A stretch of DNA of 36,833 nt from an uncultured Pelagibacteraceae bacterium (GCA_902526115.1 CABZJV010000008.1:1-36833); one strand, 5' to 3'. Positions 15,574 to 25,096 are shown, counted from the stretch's first letter. Notes: a model not told the origin generated them from the letters alone. Numbers and translations are program-made.

Positions 15574-17658
15574 ATGCCCAAGAAGAAAAAAAAAAAATCT
15601 AAAGTAAAAAAAAAATCGTCTAAAAAAGTCAAGAAAAAAACTAAAGTAAAAAAGGTTTCAAAAAAAATTAGAAAAAGAAAAAAAAGTAAAAAGAAAACCA
15701 AAAAAGAGAATGGTTCTGCTCCCCCTGAAATAATTATAAAAACCAAACCAGAGTGGGTAAAGGCAAGTTTGGCAAATAAAAGTAAGTACCAACAAAAATA
15801 CTCTCAATCTATAAAAAGTAATGATGATTTTTGGAGAAAAGAGGGAAAAAGAATTACTTGGATAAAACCTTATAAAAAAATCAAAGATGTTAAATACAGT
15901 ACTAAAGAAGTAAAAATTAAATGGTATCAAGATGGAACTTTAAATGCCTCTGCAAACTGTATTGATAGACACTTAAAAGACAAAAAAGATAAAACTGCAA
16001 TTATTTGGGTTGGTGATGATCCAAAAGATAGTCAAAAAATTTCTTATAAACAACTTCACCAGAAGGTTTCAAAAGCTGCAAATGGTTTAAAAAAACTTGG
16101 AATTAAAAAAGGTGATCGAGTTACAATTTATTTAACCATGATCCCAGAGCTTGCAATTTTAATGCTTGCATGTGTAAGAATAGGTGCGGTTCATTCAATA
16201 ATATTTGGTGGTTTTTCTGCAGAGTCAATTTCAGGAAGAGTAAATGATTGTGAGTCTGAATATATAATTACTGCTGATGAAGGTGTTAGAGGTGGAAAAA
16301 CTATTCCCTTGAAATATACAACTGATGAGGCTTTAACAAGTTGTCCAAATGTAAAAAAATGTATCGTTGTTAAACGAACTGGAAATTACATTAATTGGGA
16401 TGAAGAAAGAGATGTTTGGTATCATGATTTAATTAAAGACGTTTCAAACCATTGTGAGCCTGAAGAAATGAATGCTGAGGATCCTTTATTTATTTTATAT
16501 ACTTCTGGTTCAACTGGTAAACCAAAAGGAGTTCTTCATACTACTGGTGGATATATGGTTTACGCATCAATGACGCATCAATATATTTTTAATTATAAAC
16601 CAAAAGATATTTATTGGTGCACTGCTGATATTGGATGGGTAACTGGGCATAGTTATATTATTTATGGACCTCTTGCTAATGGTGCAACAACAATAATGTT
16701 CGAAGGAATTCCTAATTATCCTGATACTTCTAGGTGGTGGCAGATCGTTGATAAATATAAAGTAAATATTTTCTATACTGCTCCTACGGCAATTAGAGCT
16801 TTAATGCGTGAAGGTGATAAACCAGTGAAAAAAACTTCAAGAAAATCAATAAAATTACTCGGGACTGTTGGTGAACCAATCAATCCTGAGGCTTGGATGT
16901 GGTATTACAAAACGGTTGGTAACTCTAAAAGCCCAATTGTAGATACTTGGTGGCAAACTGAGACTGGAGGGATACTGATTGCTCCTCAAACAGGAGCCAT
17001 ACCATTAAAACCAGGTTCAGCGACTAAACCTTTTTATGGAATAAAGCCTGTCATTGTTGATAAGAACGGTAAAGAGATAAAAGGCGCTGGGGAGGGAAGA
17101 CTTTGTATTGCTCAATCATGGCCAGGTCAAATGAGAACTGTTTATGGAGACCATCAAAGATTTATCGACACATATTTTTCTCAGTTTAATGGAAAATATT
17201 TTACTGGTGACGGATGTAGAAGAGATAAAGATGGATATTACTGGATCACTGGACGAGTTGATGATGTAATTATTGTATCTGGACATAATCTAGGTACCGC
17301 TGAGATTGAAAGTGCATTTGTTGCACATCCAAAAGTTGCTGAAGCAGCAGTAGTTGGTTATCCTCATGATATAAAAGGAAATGGTTTGTATTGTTATGTA
17401 ACTTTGAATGCAGGTGAAACAGAAACTGGAGATCTTGAAAGAGATCTAAAACTTTGGGTTAGAAAACAAATTGGTCCCTTGGCAACTCCAGACTTAATAC
17501 ATTTTACTCCAGGTCTTCCGAAAACTAGATCAGGTAAGATAATGAGAAGAATTTTAAGGAAGATTGCTGCAAACGAACACGGACAACTAGGAGACACTAC
17601 TACTTTAGCAGATCCGAGTGTTGTTGATAGTTTAGTTGATAATAGAAAAAATATTTAA
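15574..17658 (+). CDS. acsA: Acetyl-CoA synthetase with a polylysine N-terminal extension
   Basis: AcsA makes acetyl-CoA from acetate, ATP and CoA through acetyl-AMP. The core is standard: [11 protein letters not shown] near residues 309-319, [13 protein letters not shown] near 350, WWQTETGG near 463, YFTGDG near 548, and the regulatory acetylation site [11 protein letters not shown] near 649-659. In typical ~650-residue enzymes these motifs fall about 45 positions earlier. The extra N-terminal ~45 residues contain 28 Lys and 2 Arg in the first 44 positions ([16 protein letters not shown] and so on). No other in-frame ATG occurs before the core, so the extension is likely real, though the A-rich DNA is error-prone. 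It is followed convergently by the gene at 17655-18299, overlapping by 4 bases. Confidence 0.95.
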   Translation: MPKKKKKKSKVKKKSSKKVKKKTKVKKVSKKIRKRKKSKKKTKKENGSAPPEIIIKTKPEWVKASLANKSKYQQKYSQSIKSNDDFWRKEGKRITWIKPYKKIKDVKYSTKEVKIKWYQDGTLNASANCIDRHLKDKKDKTAIIWVGDDPKDSQKISYKQLHQKVSKAANGLKKLGIKKGDRVTIYLTMIPELAILMLACVRIGAVHSIIFGGFSAESISGRVNDCESEYIITADEGVRGGKTIPLKYTTDEALTSCPNVKKCIVVKRTGNYINWDEERDVWYHDLIKDVSNHCEPEEMNAEDPLFILYTSGSTGKPKGVLHTTGGYMVYASMTHQYIFNYKPKDIYWCTADIGWVTGHSYIIYGPLANGATTIMFEGIPNYPDTSRWWQIVDKYKVNIFYTAPTAIRALMREGDKPVKKTSRKSIKLLGTVGEPINPEAWMWYYKTVGNSKSPIVDTWWQTETGGILIAPQTGAIPLKPGSATKPFYGIKPVIVDKNGKEIKGAGEGRLCIAQSWPGQMRTVYGDHQRFIDTYFSQFNGKYFTGDGCRRDKDGYYWITGRVDDVIIVSGHNLGTAEIESAFVAHPKVAEAAVVGYPHDIKGNGLYCYVTLNAGETETGDLERDLKLWVRKQIGPLATPDLIHFTPGLPKTRSGKIMRRILRKIAANEHGQLGDTTTLADPSVVDSLVDNRKNI

Positions 17659-18299
17659 AACTGAATTAAGTCATGAAATTCTTGTTTAATAACATCCCAC
17701 TTTAATATCATAGAGTTTAAAACAATTTTTCGATCTAGAGATTTTAATTCCTCAGCAATTGGAGCCCACTTATATAATGACAATGCGCTAGGATTAAATG
17801 GTAAATCAGTGTAATAAATTTCCCAGTTAATATTTTGAAATCTGTTTTCAAAATCTATTCTAGCCTGGTCAACAATATCTAGTGGCATTTTATTTGAAAT
17901 TTCATCGTCTAAAATTTTATTAAAAATTTCTTTTGCTCGATTGATATCTTGAAAATTAAAATTTACTTTTAAATATGAAAACGTAAAAAAAGATAAATCT
18001 TGAAGTGCTACAGAATAAATATTCCATTTAGCAAGATTGACGGATGCCATGAATTCATCATTATCAAAATGGAGAACATATCTTGTTCCCATTCGAGTTT
18101 TTAAATAATTATATAAAGTTACTTGCGTAACCCATGCAGATTTAGTTTGTATAAAGACTTCAAGTTCATCTAAATTTTTAATTTTTTTTTTAGGGATGAA
18201 CGCCTTAAACATTGCGAACAAATAAGTCTTAAAATCCGTAGTTGTTAAATCTTTCCAAGTTAACTTGTATTTTGCCATAATTTGCGCCGTATGTGGCAT
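17655..18299 (-). CDS. Conserved alphaproteobacterial protein of unknown function
   Basis: This 214-residue soluble protein has no signal peptide or long hydrophobic segment. The block [20 protein letters not shown] near residues 54-73 and [15 protein letters not shown] near 88-102 match a family I recall from many alphaproteobacteria, sometimes labelled 'esterase' without good reason; I see no GxSxG motif. The last 60 residues are Trp-rich and acidic. Two starts are possible: ATG at 18299, which has AGGG about five bases upstream, and ATG at 18278 (MAKYKLTW), which has no clear ribosome site. It is divergent from the symporter pair. Confidence 0.75.
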   Translation of the reverse strand: MPHTAQIMAKYKLTWKDLTTTDFKTYLFAMFKAFIPKKKIKNLDELEVFIQTKSAWVTQVTLYNYLKTRMGTRYVLHFDNDEFMASVNLAKWNIYSVALQDLSFFTFSYLKVNFNFQDINRAKEIFNKILDDEISNKMPLDIVDQARIDFENRFQNINWEIYYTDLPFNPSALSLYKWAPIAEELKSLDRKIVLNSMILKWDVIKQEFHDLIQF

Positions 18300-18412
18300 T
18301 TATACCCTAAAAAAGTAAGTAAATAAGTACCTATTATGGTTAAATTTAGGTCTTTTCAAAAGCCTCATAATGGTTATGGTTTTGCCAGTTATAACTAAAT
18401 AGAGAGGTAAAA
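18300..18412. promoter_or_regulatory. Divergent regulatory gap before the symporter genes
   Basis: This 113-base gap lies between the unknown minus-strand gene and the DUF4212 gene. It holds two copies of ATGGTTA (about 18336 and 18370), a run of AAGTAA-like repeats at 18315-18329, and an imperfect dyad AGGTCTTTTCAAAAGCCT at 18348-18365 that could be an operator or a leader hairpin. AGAGAGG just before the ATG at 18413 is one of the clearest ribosome sites in the window. No confident -35/-10 pair was found. Confidence 0.35.
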
Positions 18413-18673
18413 ATGTCAAATCAAGAAAAACATTGGGAGAAATCCAGAGGTTTGCTGATGATAACGTTAGCAATCTGGTTTATATTCTCAATTGGCATCT
18501 TCCTTTTTGGAGCTGAAATGAACAAGGTCACAGGACCTTTCGGTTATCCGTGGACATACTGGTTTACATGTCAGGGATCTCTTGGCGCATTCGTAATTCT
18601 AATTTTCTGGTTTGCGAATAGGCAAGAAAAAATCGATGAAGAGTTTGGCTTCAGCGAAAGAGAGGATGAATAA
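18413..18673 (+). CDS. Sodium:solute symporter small subunit (DUF4212)
   Basis: This 86-residue protein has two membrane helices (about 15-33 and 48-65) and the DUF4212 pattern: KHWEKSRGLLMITLAIWF, then GPFGYPWTYWFTCQGSLG, then FWFANRQEKIDEEFGF. It is the small partner of VC_2705-type sodium:solute symporters. Its stop shares TAATG with the large-subunit start, so the two are coupled, probably to keep their stoichiometry. AGAGAGG lies 6 bases before the ATG. Confidence 0.93.
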   Translation: MSNQEKHWEKSRGLLMITLAIWFIFSIGIFLFGAEMNKVTGPFGYPWTYWFTCQGSLGAFVILIFWFANRQEKIDEEFGFSEREDE

Positions 18674-20484
18674 TGAAACAGGGTAATTTTATAGACAACT
18701 TGCCTAAGATTTATGGAATCTATACCGGAGGGTTCATAGGTTTTATAATTATTATGGCAATTGCAGAACAGATGGGTATGACTGCTAAAGCAATCGGTAT
18801 TGCTTTTGTGGCATTTACCGTGTTCATCTATGCATTGATCGGCTACCTGTCACGAACAGCCCAAGCAGATGCGTATTACGTAGCTGGAAGGCAAGTACCA
18901 ACGGTATTCAACGGAATGGCCACGGCAGCAGACTGGATGTCTGGTGCATCATTCGTTGCAATGGCTGGAGGTATTTACTTTAAAGGTTACGGCTATATGG
19001 CTCTACTTGTAGGTTGGACTGGTGGTTACGTGTTAGTTGCATCTTTATTAGCACCATACTTAAGAAAATTTGGCTGTTATACAGTTCCAGATTTTATAGG
19101 TACAAGATACGGTGGTAATTTAGCTAGGTTTAGTGCAGTAGTGGTTTTAACCGTTGCTTCATTTACTTATGTAACAGCGCAAATTAACGCTACAGGTACT
19201 ATTGCATCTGTTGCACTTGATATTCCATTCCAATACGCAGTTTATATTGGACTAATAAGTATATTATTATGTTCAATGTTAGGTGGTATGAGAGGGGTAA
19301 CTTGGACACAGGTTGCGCAATATATCGTACTAATTATAGCTTACTTACTTCCAGTTTTCTGGATCAGTAACAAAATGGGTGCAGGTTTCTTCCCGCACTT
19401 TATGTTAGCTGATGAGGTAGCTAGAATTGGTGAGTTAGAATCACAGTTTGGTTTTGTTAAAAACTCTGCTGCTGATCTAGCAACGGTACCTAAAGGCTTA
19501 GCAGGAATAACTAAAGCTCACTCTGCAGTTAACGCAACACCTTGGGCATTTATTTCATTAGCATTGGCAATGATGATGGGAACAGCATCATTACCTCACG
19601 TGATGATGAGATACTTTACTACTCCAAGTGTTAAAGCAGCTAGAAAATCAGTAGGTTGGTCACTATTCTTTATCTTCCTACTTTATTCATCTGCTCCAAT
19701 GTTAGCTACACTATCTAAGTTGTCATTGATTGATCCGACTTTATCAACTGGTATTATCGGTAAATCAATTGCAGAAGTTCAGGCGATAGATTGGTATCAA
19801 AACTGGAACCAAGCAAACTTAATGTTTATCAGCGACTTTAACGGAAATGGAACTGTTGAATTAAACGAGTTCTTCATGGGTGGTAAAGCCGTTGTATTAG
19901 CAACTCCAGAGATAGCTGGATTACCTTACGTAATCTCAGGTTTAGTTGCTGCTGGAGGTATGGCAGCTGCCATGTCAACAGCTGATGGTTTGATTCTAGC
20001 AATTGCAAACGCTATATCACATGATGTTTACTATAAAATCATTGATCCAAAAGCGGAAACTGCAAAACGACTAGTTGTTGCAAGGGTATTACTTGTAGTA
20101 ATTGGTTTTGCTGGAGCAACAATTGCAGCAATGGAGATCCAAGGTATCTTAGGTTCAGTTATCTGGGCATTTGACTTTGCGATGTCTGGATTGTTCTTCC
20201 CACTTGTACTTGGTGTGTGGTGGAAAAGAGCTAACAGACAAGGTGCTATTGCTGGTATGTTAGGAGGTCTAGCTGCTGGTACTTGGTACTTAGTTTGGGT
20301 ACGAACTGGTGGAAGTGGATTCCTAGGAATTACTCAATTGACATTTGGTATCTTCGGATCAGCTGTTAGTTTGGTTGCGATGGTGGTTGTGAGTTTAATG
20401 ACTCAAGAGCCAGACAAAGCAACTCAAAAAATGGTTGATGAAGTACGTGTGCCAAGTGGTAAAACAATTCTTGGAAAACAGTAA
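18673..20484 (+). CDS. Sodium:solute symporter large subunit, VC_2705/ActP-like
   Basis: This 603-residue protein has about 13 membrane helices of the SSS family. Landmarks are YYVAGRQVPTVFNGMATAAD near residues 67-86, SGASFVAMAGGIYFKGYG, YTVPDFIGTRYGG near 136, and AAAMSTADGLILAIANAISH near 435. It probably imports a monocarboxylate such as acetate with sodium; acsA nearby supports that but does not prove it. Residues 388-399, DFNGNGTVELNE, form a perfect EF-hand-like calcium loop in a hydrophilic segment. Codons look richer in C and G than in neighbouring genes, especially in the first 300 bases, as expected for high expression. A strong terminator follows. Confidence 0.93.
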   Translation: MKQGNFIDNLPKIYGIYTGGFIGFIIIMAIAEQMGMTAKAIGIAFVAFTVFIYALIGYLSRTAQADAYYVAGRQVPTVFNGMATAADWMSGASFVAMAGGIYFKGYGYMALLVGWTGGYVLVASLLAPYLRKFGCYTVPDFIGTRYGGNLARFSAVVVLTVASFTYVTAQINATGTIASVALDIPFQYAVYIGLISILLCSMLGGMRGVTWTQVAQYIVLIIAYLLPVFWISNKMGAGFFPHFMLADEVARIGELESQFGFVKNSAADLATVPKGLAGITKAHSAVNATPWAFISLALAMMMGTASLPHVMMRYFTTPSVKAARKSVGWSLFFIFLLYSSAPMLATLSKLSLIDPTLSTGIIGKSIAEVQAIDWYQNWNQANLMFISDFNGNGTVELNEFFMGGKAVVLATPEIAGLPYVISGLVAAGGMAAAMSTADGLILAIANAISHDVYYKIIDPKAETAKRLVVARVLLVVIGFAGATIAAMEIQGILGSVIWAFDFAMSGLFFPLVLGVWWKRANRQGAIAGMLGGLAAGTWYLVWVRTGGSGFLGITQLTFGIFGSAVSLVAMVVVSLMTQEPDKATQKMVDEVRVPSGKTILGKQ

Positions 20485-20495
20485 ATAAACTTTGT

Positions 20496-20527
20496 AAGGG
20501 GCGATTAATTTCGCCCCTTTTCTTTCT
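20496..20527 (+). terminator. Rho-independent terminator after the symporter
   Basis: AAGGGGCGA (20496-20504) pairs with TCGCCCCTT (20511-20519) across a six-base loop TTAATT. A pyrimidine-rich, T-heavy tract (TTTCTTTC) follows. It is 12 bases after the symporter stop and is the most GC-rich hairpin in the window. Confidence 0.93.
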
Positions 20528-20552
20528 TTTCTTTTTCAAATATAAATCTTAA

Positions 20553-20909
20553 ATGTCAGCAAACTTTCATCCGTTTATATATTTTATTGATTATTTTTTA
20601 GGAATAATTATGTGGACATTAATTGGTCGAGTTGCGATGAATATCTTTCAAAGAGAAGACTCTCAATTCTTTTTTATGAGAGTATTTGTTAAATACACAA
20701 ATCCTTTGATCAGACTATTTAAGCCAATTACTCCTTCATTTATTATAGGTCCGCTTGTGCCCTTATATGTAGCATGGTTTTTTTATATGATTAGATTTTA
20801 CTTAATGCCTTGGATCTTGGGCTATTCTGTTATGGGGATGCTATCATTTCCGCTTGAAAGTGAAATATCGAGACAAATTTATCAATTTTTTAATTCAATT
20901 AAATTTTAA
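20553..20909 (+). CDS. YggT-like membrane protein, diverged
   Basis: This 118-residue protein has about three membrane helices. The middle segment, TNPLIRLFKPITPSFIIGPL near residues 49-68, parallels the YggT core (DPILNKIRRFMP... then a SPIV helix), and the N-terminal helix with RVAMNIF also fits. It is longer and more diverged than the YggT at 11023-11313. It follows the symporter terminator by about 25 bases and lies 27 bases before rpe, so it may head the rpe-heparinase-purH transcript. Confidence 0.65.
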   Translation: MSANFHPFIYFIDYFLGIIMWTLIGRVAMNIFQREDSQFFFMRVFVKYTNPLIRLFKPITPSFIIGPLVPLYVAWFFYMIRFYLMPWILGYSVMGMLSFPLESEISRQIYQFFNSIKF

Positions 20910-20936
20910 AAATTGATACTAGTAGTCTAGCTATCA

Positions 20937-21596
20937 ATGAAAAATATACAAATTTCACCTTCAATCTTATCTGCTGACTTTAGTCAATTAGGTAACGAAA
21001 TAAAGAGATTAGAGGAAGCTGGAGCTGACATGATCCATGTTGATGTCATGGATGGTCATTTTGTTCCAAATTTAACTATTGGTCCTCCAGTAATTAAGGC
21101 TCTACGAAAACATTGTTCTTTAAAATTTGATGTTCATTTAATGATTTCACCAGTCCACAAATACATAGAATCGTATGCAGAAGCTGGGGCAGATATAATT
21201 ACAATTCACCCAGAAGCAACTCAAAGTCTGGCAGACTCTATTAAAGTAATTAAAAATTTAAATAAAAAGGTTGGGGTTTCCCTTAATCCAGAGTCAAAAA
21301 TTGAATTAATTGCTGAATTTTTAGATCAAATAGATTTGGTTTTAATCATGAGTGTTAATCCAGGTTTTGGAGGTCAAAAATTTATGCCAGAAGTGTTAGA
21401 TAAAATAAAACAACTTAAAAAAATTCAACAAGAGAAAAATTTGAAATTTGATATTGAAATAGATGGTGGAATAAATTTTGAAAATTGCAAAATTGCTATT
21501 GATGCTGGAGCAAATATTCTTGTTTCAGGTACAACTATATTCAAAAGTAATGATGGAGATGTAAAAAAGAATATTAATTTATTAAAACTAAAATAA
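20937..21596 (+). CDS. rpe: Ribulose-phosphate 3-epimerase
   Basis: Rpe interconverts ribulose-5-phosphate and xylulose-5-phosphate. The 219-residue TIM barrel shows ISPSILSADFSQLG at residues 5-18, HVDVMDGHFVPNLTIGP near 34-50, FDVHLMI near 63, MSVNPGFGGQKF near 138 and DIEIDGGINFEN near 175, holding the catalytic Asp residues and phosphate loop. The next gene begins 4 bases after the stop. Confidence 0.97.
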   Translation: MKNIQISPSILSADFSQLGNEIKRLEEAGADMIHVDVMDGHFVPNLTIGPPVIKALRKHCSLKFDVHLMISPVHKYIESYAEAGADIITIHPEATQSLADSIKVIKNLNKKVGVSLNPESKIELIAEFLDQIDLVLIMSVNPGFGGQKFMPEVLDKIKQLKKIQQEKNLKFDIEIDGGINFENCKIAIDAGANILVSGTTIFKSNDGDVKKNINLLKLK

Positions 21597-21600
21597 GTTA

Positions 21601-23226
21601 ATGATTAATGCAAATTCCTTAGGATTTTTAGGCCAATTTTATTATGGTCTAAAAGACAACCTTAAGAGAATTTATCAAAATTCTAATTTTTACGAAAAGA
21701 AAATTTCAAAAACTTTTGATAATAATTTTCAATATAAGCCCAGCCCTCACCTCCTATCCTCAATCATAAAGTATCAAAATAAAAAATATCGAATTGAAGA
21801 TTTTGCTGTTGAGACTATTTGGCAAAATAAAATGAGCACAAAAGACTTTGAAAAGTTGAATAATTTTTTTTGGTTTTTCAGTCTTGATTTAAAATCATCC
21901 AAAGAAACTACACAGTCAGTAATTAAAAATTGGGTAAAAGATAATAGTAAATATAACAAGTATACTTGGGAATTTGATCTAACCTCCAAAAGAATAATTG
22001 CTTGGTTATCAAATCATCAACTAACATATCAAGATTCCAACAAAGAGTACCGCTTAATGTTTGATCATATGATTAAAAAGCAAACCAATCATTTATTAAA
22101 TGAAATTAAATCCTCAAATGAATTTGAAAATAAATTGATTGGTTGTTCTGCAATAATCTTAACTGGTTTAGCTTATCAAAACGAAAAAAACTATCTTGAC
22201 AGTGGATTAGGTATTTTAAAAAATATAATTAAATCTTCAATTGATAATGAAGGGTTTACGAAATCGAGAAACATTAAACAATTAGTTTTTTATCTTAAAT
22301 ACTTTATTATCATAAGAGAGTGGTTCAAAGAATCTCAACATATTATTCCGGAATATATAGATGAAACAATATTTTATTTGGGGTCAAGTTATGCTTTTAT
22401 TTGGAAAAATATTGGAACTGATATTTTCTTTAACGGAAATTACCTCTCAAAAAATAGTGATTTTGATCAATACCTAAAAAGATTTGGTTATACTTTTAAA
22501 AATGAAGTTAATGAGCTTGGTGGATATGTCATTTTGAAAAATAAAAAGGTGGTTCTAGCAATGGATGTAGGTTCAAGTCCAAGTAGTAACTTTTCTATAG
22601 ATTATCAATATGGAGCTCTATCATTTGAAATACTTTCAAATCAAAAAAAGTTAATAACCAATTCTGGATATTTCTCAGACAAAAGGGACAAATTAAACAA
22701 ACTTTCTAAAAGTACTGCTCTTCATAGTACACTAATTATTGAAGATTTTTCTTCATGTTCCTCCAAAAAAATTAAAAGAAATATTCTAGTTGAGAAAGGA
22801 CTTAAAGTTTCAAAAAAAAATATTGTGTGGGAAAAAAATTACTGGAAGATTACAGCATCACATGATGGATATTTTAAAAAATTTAATACAATTCACGAAA
22901 GGGAAATTGAATTTTATCCAGAACAAAACAGATTTGTAGGGTCTGATAAAATGTTAAGAAAAAATCCCAATAAAGAGATTAAATTTGATATTAGATTTCA
23001 TCTCGATCCAAATTCCAAGGTGATGAAAACTCAAGACAATAAATCTATACTTATTGAGTTAGAAGATGAAGGTTGGAAATTTAGTTGTGATAATTTCGAT
23101 ATAAATATTGAAAATAGCCTTTATTTTGGCAATAAAAATTCATACAAAGATAATCAAAATATTTTTATTTCTGGAATGAACAAAGAAAGTAAGCAAATAA
23201 TTAAATGGGAATTAATTAAATTATAA
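21601..23226 (+). CDS. Heparinase II/III-family protein
   Basis: This 541-residue protein has an alpha-helical first half (about residues 60-290, with WEFDLTSKRIIAWLSNHQ near 122) and a beta-rich second half. The latter contains GGYVILKNKKVVLAMDVG near residue 304, LHSTLIIEDFSS near 378, HDGYFKKFNTIHEREIEF near 421 and RFHLDPNSKV near 464, typical of heparinase II/III C-domains. There is no signal peptide. The slot between rpe and purH is one where alphaproteobacteria often carry such a gene. The family cleaves uronic-acid polysaccharides, but the substrate here is unknown. Its stop shares TAATG with purH. Confidence 0.88.
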   Translation: MINANSLGFLGQFYYGLKDNLKRIYQNSNFYEKKISKTFDNNFQYKPSPHLLSSIIKYQNKKYRIEDFAVETIWQNKMSTKDFEKLNNFFWFFSLDLKSSKETTQSVIKNWVKDNSKYNKYTWEFDLTSKRIIAWLSNHQLTYQDSNKEYRLMFDHMIKKQTNHLLNEIKSSNEFENKLIGCSAIILTGLAYQNEKNYLDSGLGILKNIIKSSIDNEGFTKSRNIKQLVFYLKYFIIIREWFKESQHIIPEYIDETIFYLGSSYAFIWKNIGTDIFFNGNYLSKNSDFDQYLKRFGYTFKNEVNELGGYVILKNKKVVLAMDVGSSPSSNFSIDYQYGALSFEILSNQKKLITNSGYFSDKRDKLNKLSKSTALHSTLIIEDFSSCSSKKIKRNILVEKGLKVSKKNIVWEKNYWKITASHDGYFKKFNTIHEREIEFYPEQNRFVGSDKMLRKNPNKEIKFDIRFHLDPNSKVMKTQDNKSILIELEDEGWKFSCDNFDINIENSLYFGNKNSYKDNQNIFISGMNKESKQIIKWELIKL

Positions 23227-24761
23227 TGAAAAAAATAGAAACAGCTTTGATTTCTGTCTCAGATAAAAAAAATCTCAAACCTCTTCTAAGAGTATTAAAA
23301 AATAATAAAATAAAAATTATAAGTTCTGGCGGTACATTTAAAGAAATTAAAAAATTGAAATTTAATTGTATTGAAGTTTCTGAATTTACTAATTCACCTG
23401 AAATTTTAGAGGGAAGAGTAAAAACCCTTCACCCTAAAATACATGCTGGAATTTTGAACAAAAGGGACAATAAATTACATACAAAAGATTTAAAAATTAA
23501 TAAGTTTGAAAATATAGATTTAGTAATTGTTAATTTTTATCCTTTCGAAAACACACTAAAAAAAACAACTGATCATACAAAAATAATAGAAAATATTGAC
23601 GTGGGGGGTCCTACAATGGTCAGATCTGCAGCAAAAAATTATAAAGATGTTACTGTGATTACTTCATCAGAACAATATAAAGAATTAATAAATGAACTAA
23701 ATAAAAATAAAGGATCTACATCTTTAAATTTTAGAGAAAAACTATCAAGAATAGCTTTTACCGAAACAGCTTATTACGATTCTGTAATTTCAAACTACTT
23801 TAATAAAGTAACAAATACTAACTTTCCAAAAAAAAAAGTGTTACATGGTAACTTAATTGAAATACTAAGATATGGTGAAAATCCTCATCAGGAAAGTAGG
23901 ATTTATTCAAGAAAATCAGAAATGGATATAAAACAAATCCATGGAAAACAGCTAAGTTACAATAATTATAACGATATTTTTGCAGCTCTAACAATATCAA
24001 AATCACTACCTAATGATACGGGAACAGTAATTGTAAAACATGCAAATCCTTGTGGAGTTTCAATTAAAAAGAACCATCTTGAGAGCTATAAATCTGCATT
24101 GGAATGTGACCCCGTCAGTGCTTTTGGAGGTATAGTTTCCTGTAATTTTAAAATAACAAAACTTTTAGCTCTTGAGTTAAATAAGCTATTTCTTGAAGTA
24201 ATTATTGCTAATAAGTTTGACACTAATGCTTTGAAAATATTAAAGAAAAAAAAGAATTTAAGATTAATAGATGCTTCAAACTACATAAATAATAACAGTT
24301 TAAAACATGTATCAATAGGTGACGAAATATTAATACAATCAGAAGACCAAAAAAAATTTACTGCTAAAGATTTTAGAATTGTGTCTAAACGAAAACCAAG
24401 TGTAAAAGAAATGAAAAATTTAATTTTTGCATTTAATATTTGTCGATATGTTAAATCTAATGCAATAGTTCTTGCTGCAAATGAGTCAACGGCTGGTATT
24501 GGCTCAGGACAACCAAGTCGTTTGGATAGCTGCAAATTAGCAATAAACAAAATGAAAAAATTTAACAAATTAAATGATAATTTAGTTGCAGCTTCAGATG
24601 CATTTTTTCCATTTGTTGATGGTATTGAAAAATTAGTACAGTCTGGTGTGCAAGCTATCATCCAGCCATCTGGATCAATAAAGGATAAAGAAATTATTAA
24701 TTTTGCAAATCAAACAAATACAGCTCTAATTTTCTCTAAAACTAGACACTTCAGACATTAA
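23226..24761 (+). CDS. purH: Bifunctional AICAR transformylase / IMP cyclohydrolase
   Basis: PurH performs the last two steps of IMP synthesis, using 10-formyl-THF. The 511-residue length is normal. The cyclohydrolase part shows LISVSDKKNL at residues 8-17, SSGGTFKEI near 37 and EGRVKTLHPKIHAGIL near 62. The transformylase part shows LRYGENPHQESRIY near 212, VKHANPCGVS near 270, DPVSAFGGIVS near 291 and GIGSGQPSRLDS near 424. It is coupled to the upstream heparinase gene and overlaps the convergent phhB by 11 bases at its 3' end. Confidence 0.97.
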   Translation: MKKIETALISVSDKKNLKPLLRVLKNNKIKIISSGGTFKEIKKLKFNCIEVSEFTNSPEILEGRVKTLHPKIHAGILNKRDNKLHTKDLKINKFENIDLVIVNFYPFENTLKKTTDHTKIIENIDVGGPTMVRSAAKNYKDVTVITSSEQYKELINELNKNKGSTSLNFREKLSRIAFTETAYYDSVISNYFNKVTNTNFPKKKVLHGNLIEILRYGENPHQESRIYSRKSEMDIKQIHGKQLSYNNYNDIFAALTISKSLPNDTGTVIVKHANPCGVSIKKNHLESYKSALECDPVSAFGGIVSCNFKITKLLALELNKLFLEVIIANKFDTNALKILKKKKNLRLIDASNYINNNSLKHVSIGDEILIQSEDQKKFTAKDFRIVSKRKPSVKEMKNLIFAFNICRYVKSNAIVLAANESTAGIGSGQPSRLDSCKLAINKMKKFNKLNDNLVAASDAFFPFVDGIEKLVQSGVQAIIQPSGSIKDKEIINFANQTNTALIFSKTRHFRH

Positions 24762-25095
24762 TTTTATCAATTTTTGCTGCTAAAATAAAATCGTTTTCTG
24801 ATAGACCCTTAATTGCATGAGTAGTAATTCTGATTTCTGCATATCCCCATCCAAATGATATTTCAGGGTGATGGCCTTCATCTTCTGATACTTTTCCTAC
24901 TTCATTTACAAATTCTTGGCTTTTTAAAAAATTTTCAAACTTAAATTTTTTGCATAAAAAAAATATTTTTTCATCCCCCTCTGATATGTCCCAACCATCT
25001 ACTTTTTTCTGATATTTATGAATTTCTGAAATATCAAACGGGATTACACCCCCTTCACACGGTGCACATTTTTTACTTAATAAGTCTTCACTCAT
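24751..25095 (-). CDS. phhB: Pterin-4a-carbinolamine dehydratase
   Basis: This 114-residue protein dehydrates 4a-hydroxytetrahydrobiopterin-type intermediates to recycle the pterin cofactor. The family signature is complete: DEGHHPEISFGWGYAEIRIT near residues 72-91 with the catalytic His pair, then THAIKGLSENDFILAAKID. The N-terminal CAPCEGGVIPF is also typical. No aromatic amino acid hydroxylase is in the window. It lies 1 base after the sulfotransferase stop. Confidence 0.95.
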   Translation of the reverse strand: MSEDLLSKKCAPCEGGVIPFDISEIHKYQKKVDGWDISEGDEKIFFLCKKFKFENFLKSQEFVNEVGKVSEDEGHHPEISFGWGYAEIRITTHAIKGLSENDFILAAKIDKINV

Positions 25096-25096
25096 T

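Noticed and set aside
15574..15715. Frameshift or sequencing slip creating the Lys-rich AcsA N-terminus
   Set aside because: Considered because of A-runs, but Ser, Val, Thr and Arg codons are interspersed in frame over 45 codons and no alternative start is seen; kept as a real extension with a caveat.
24281..24661. Minus-strand 126-residue frame inside purH
   Set aside because: Antisense shadow of conserved purH sequence; no motif or ribosome site.
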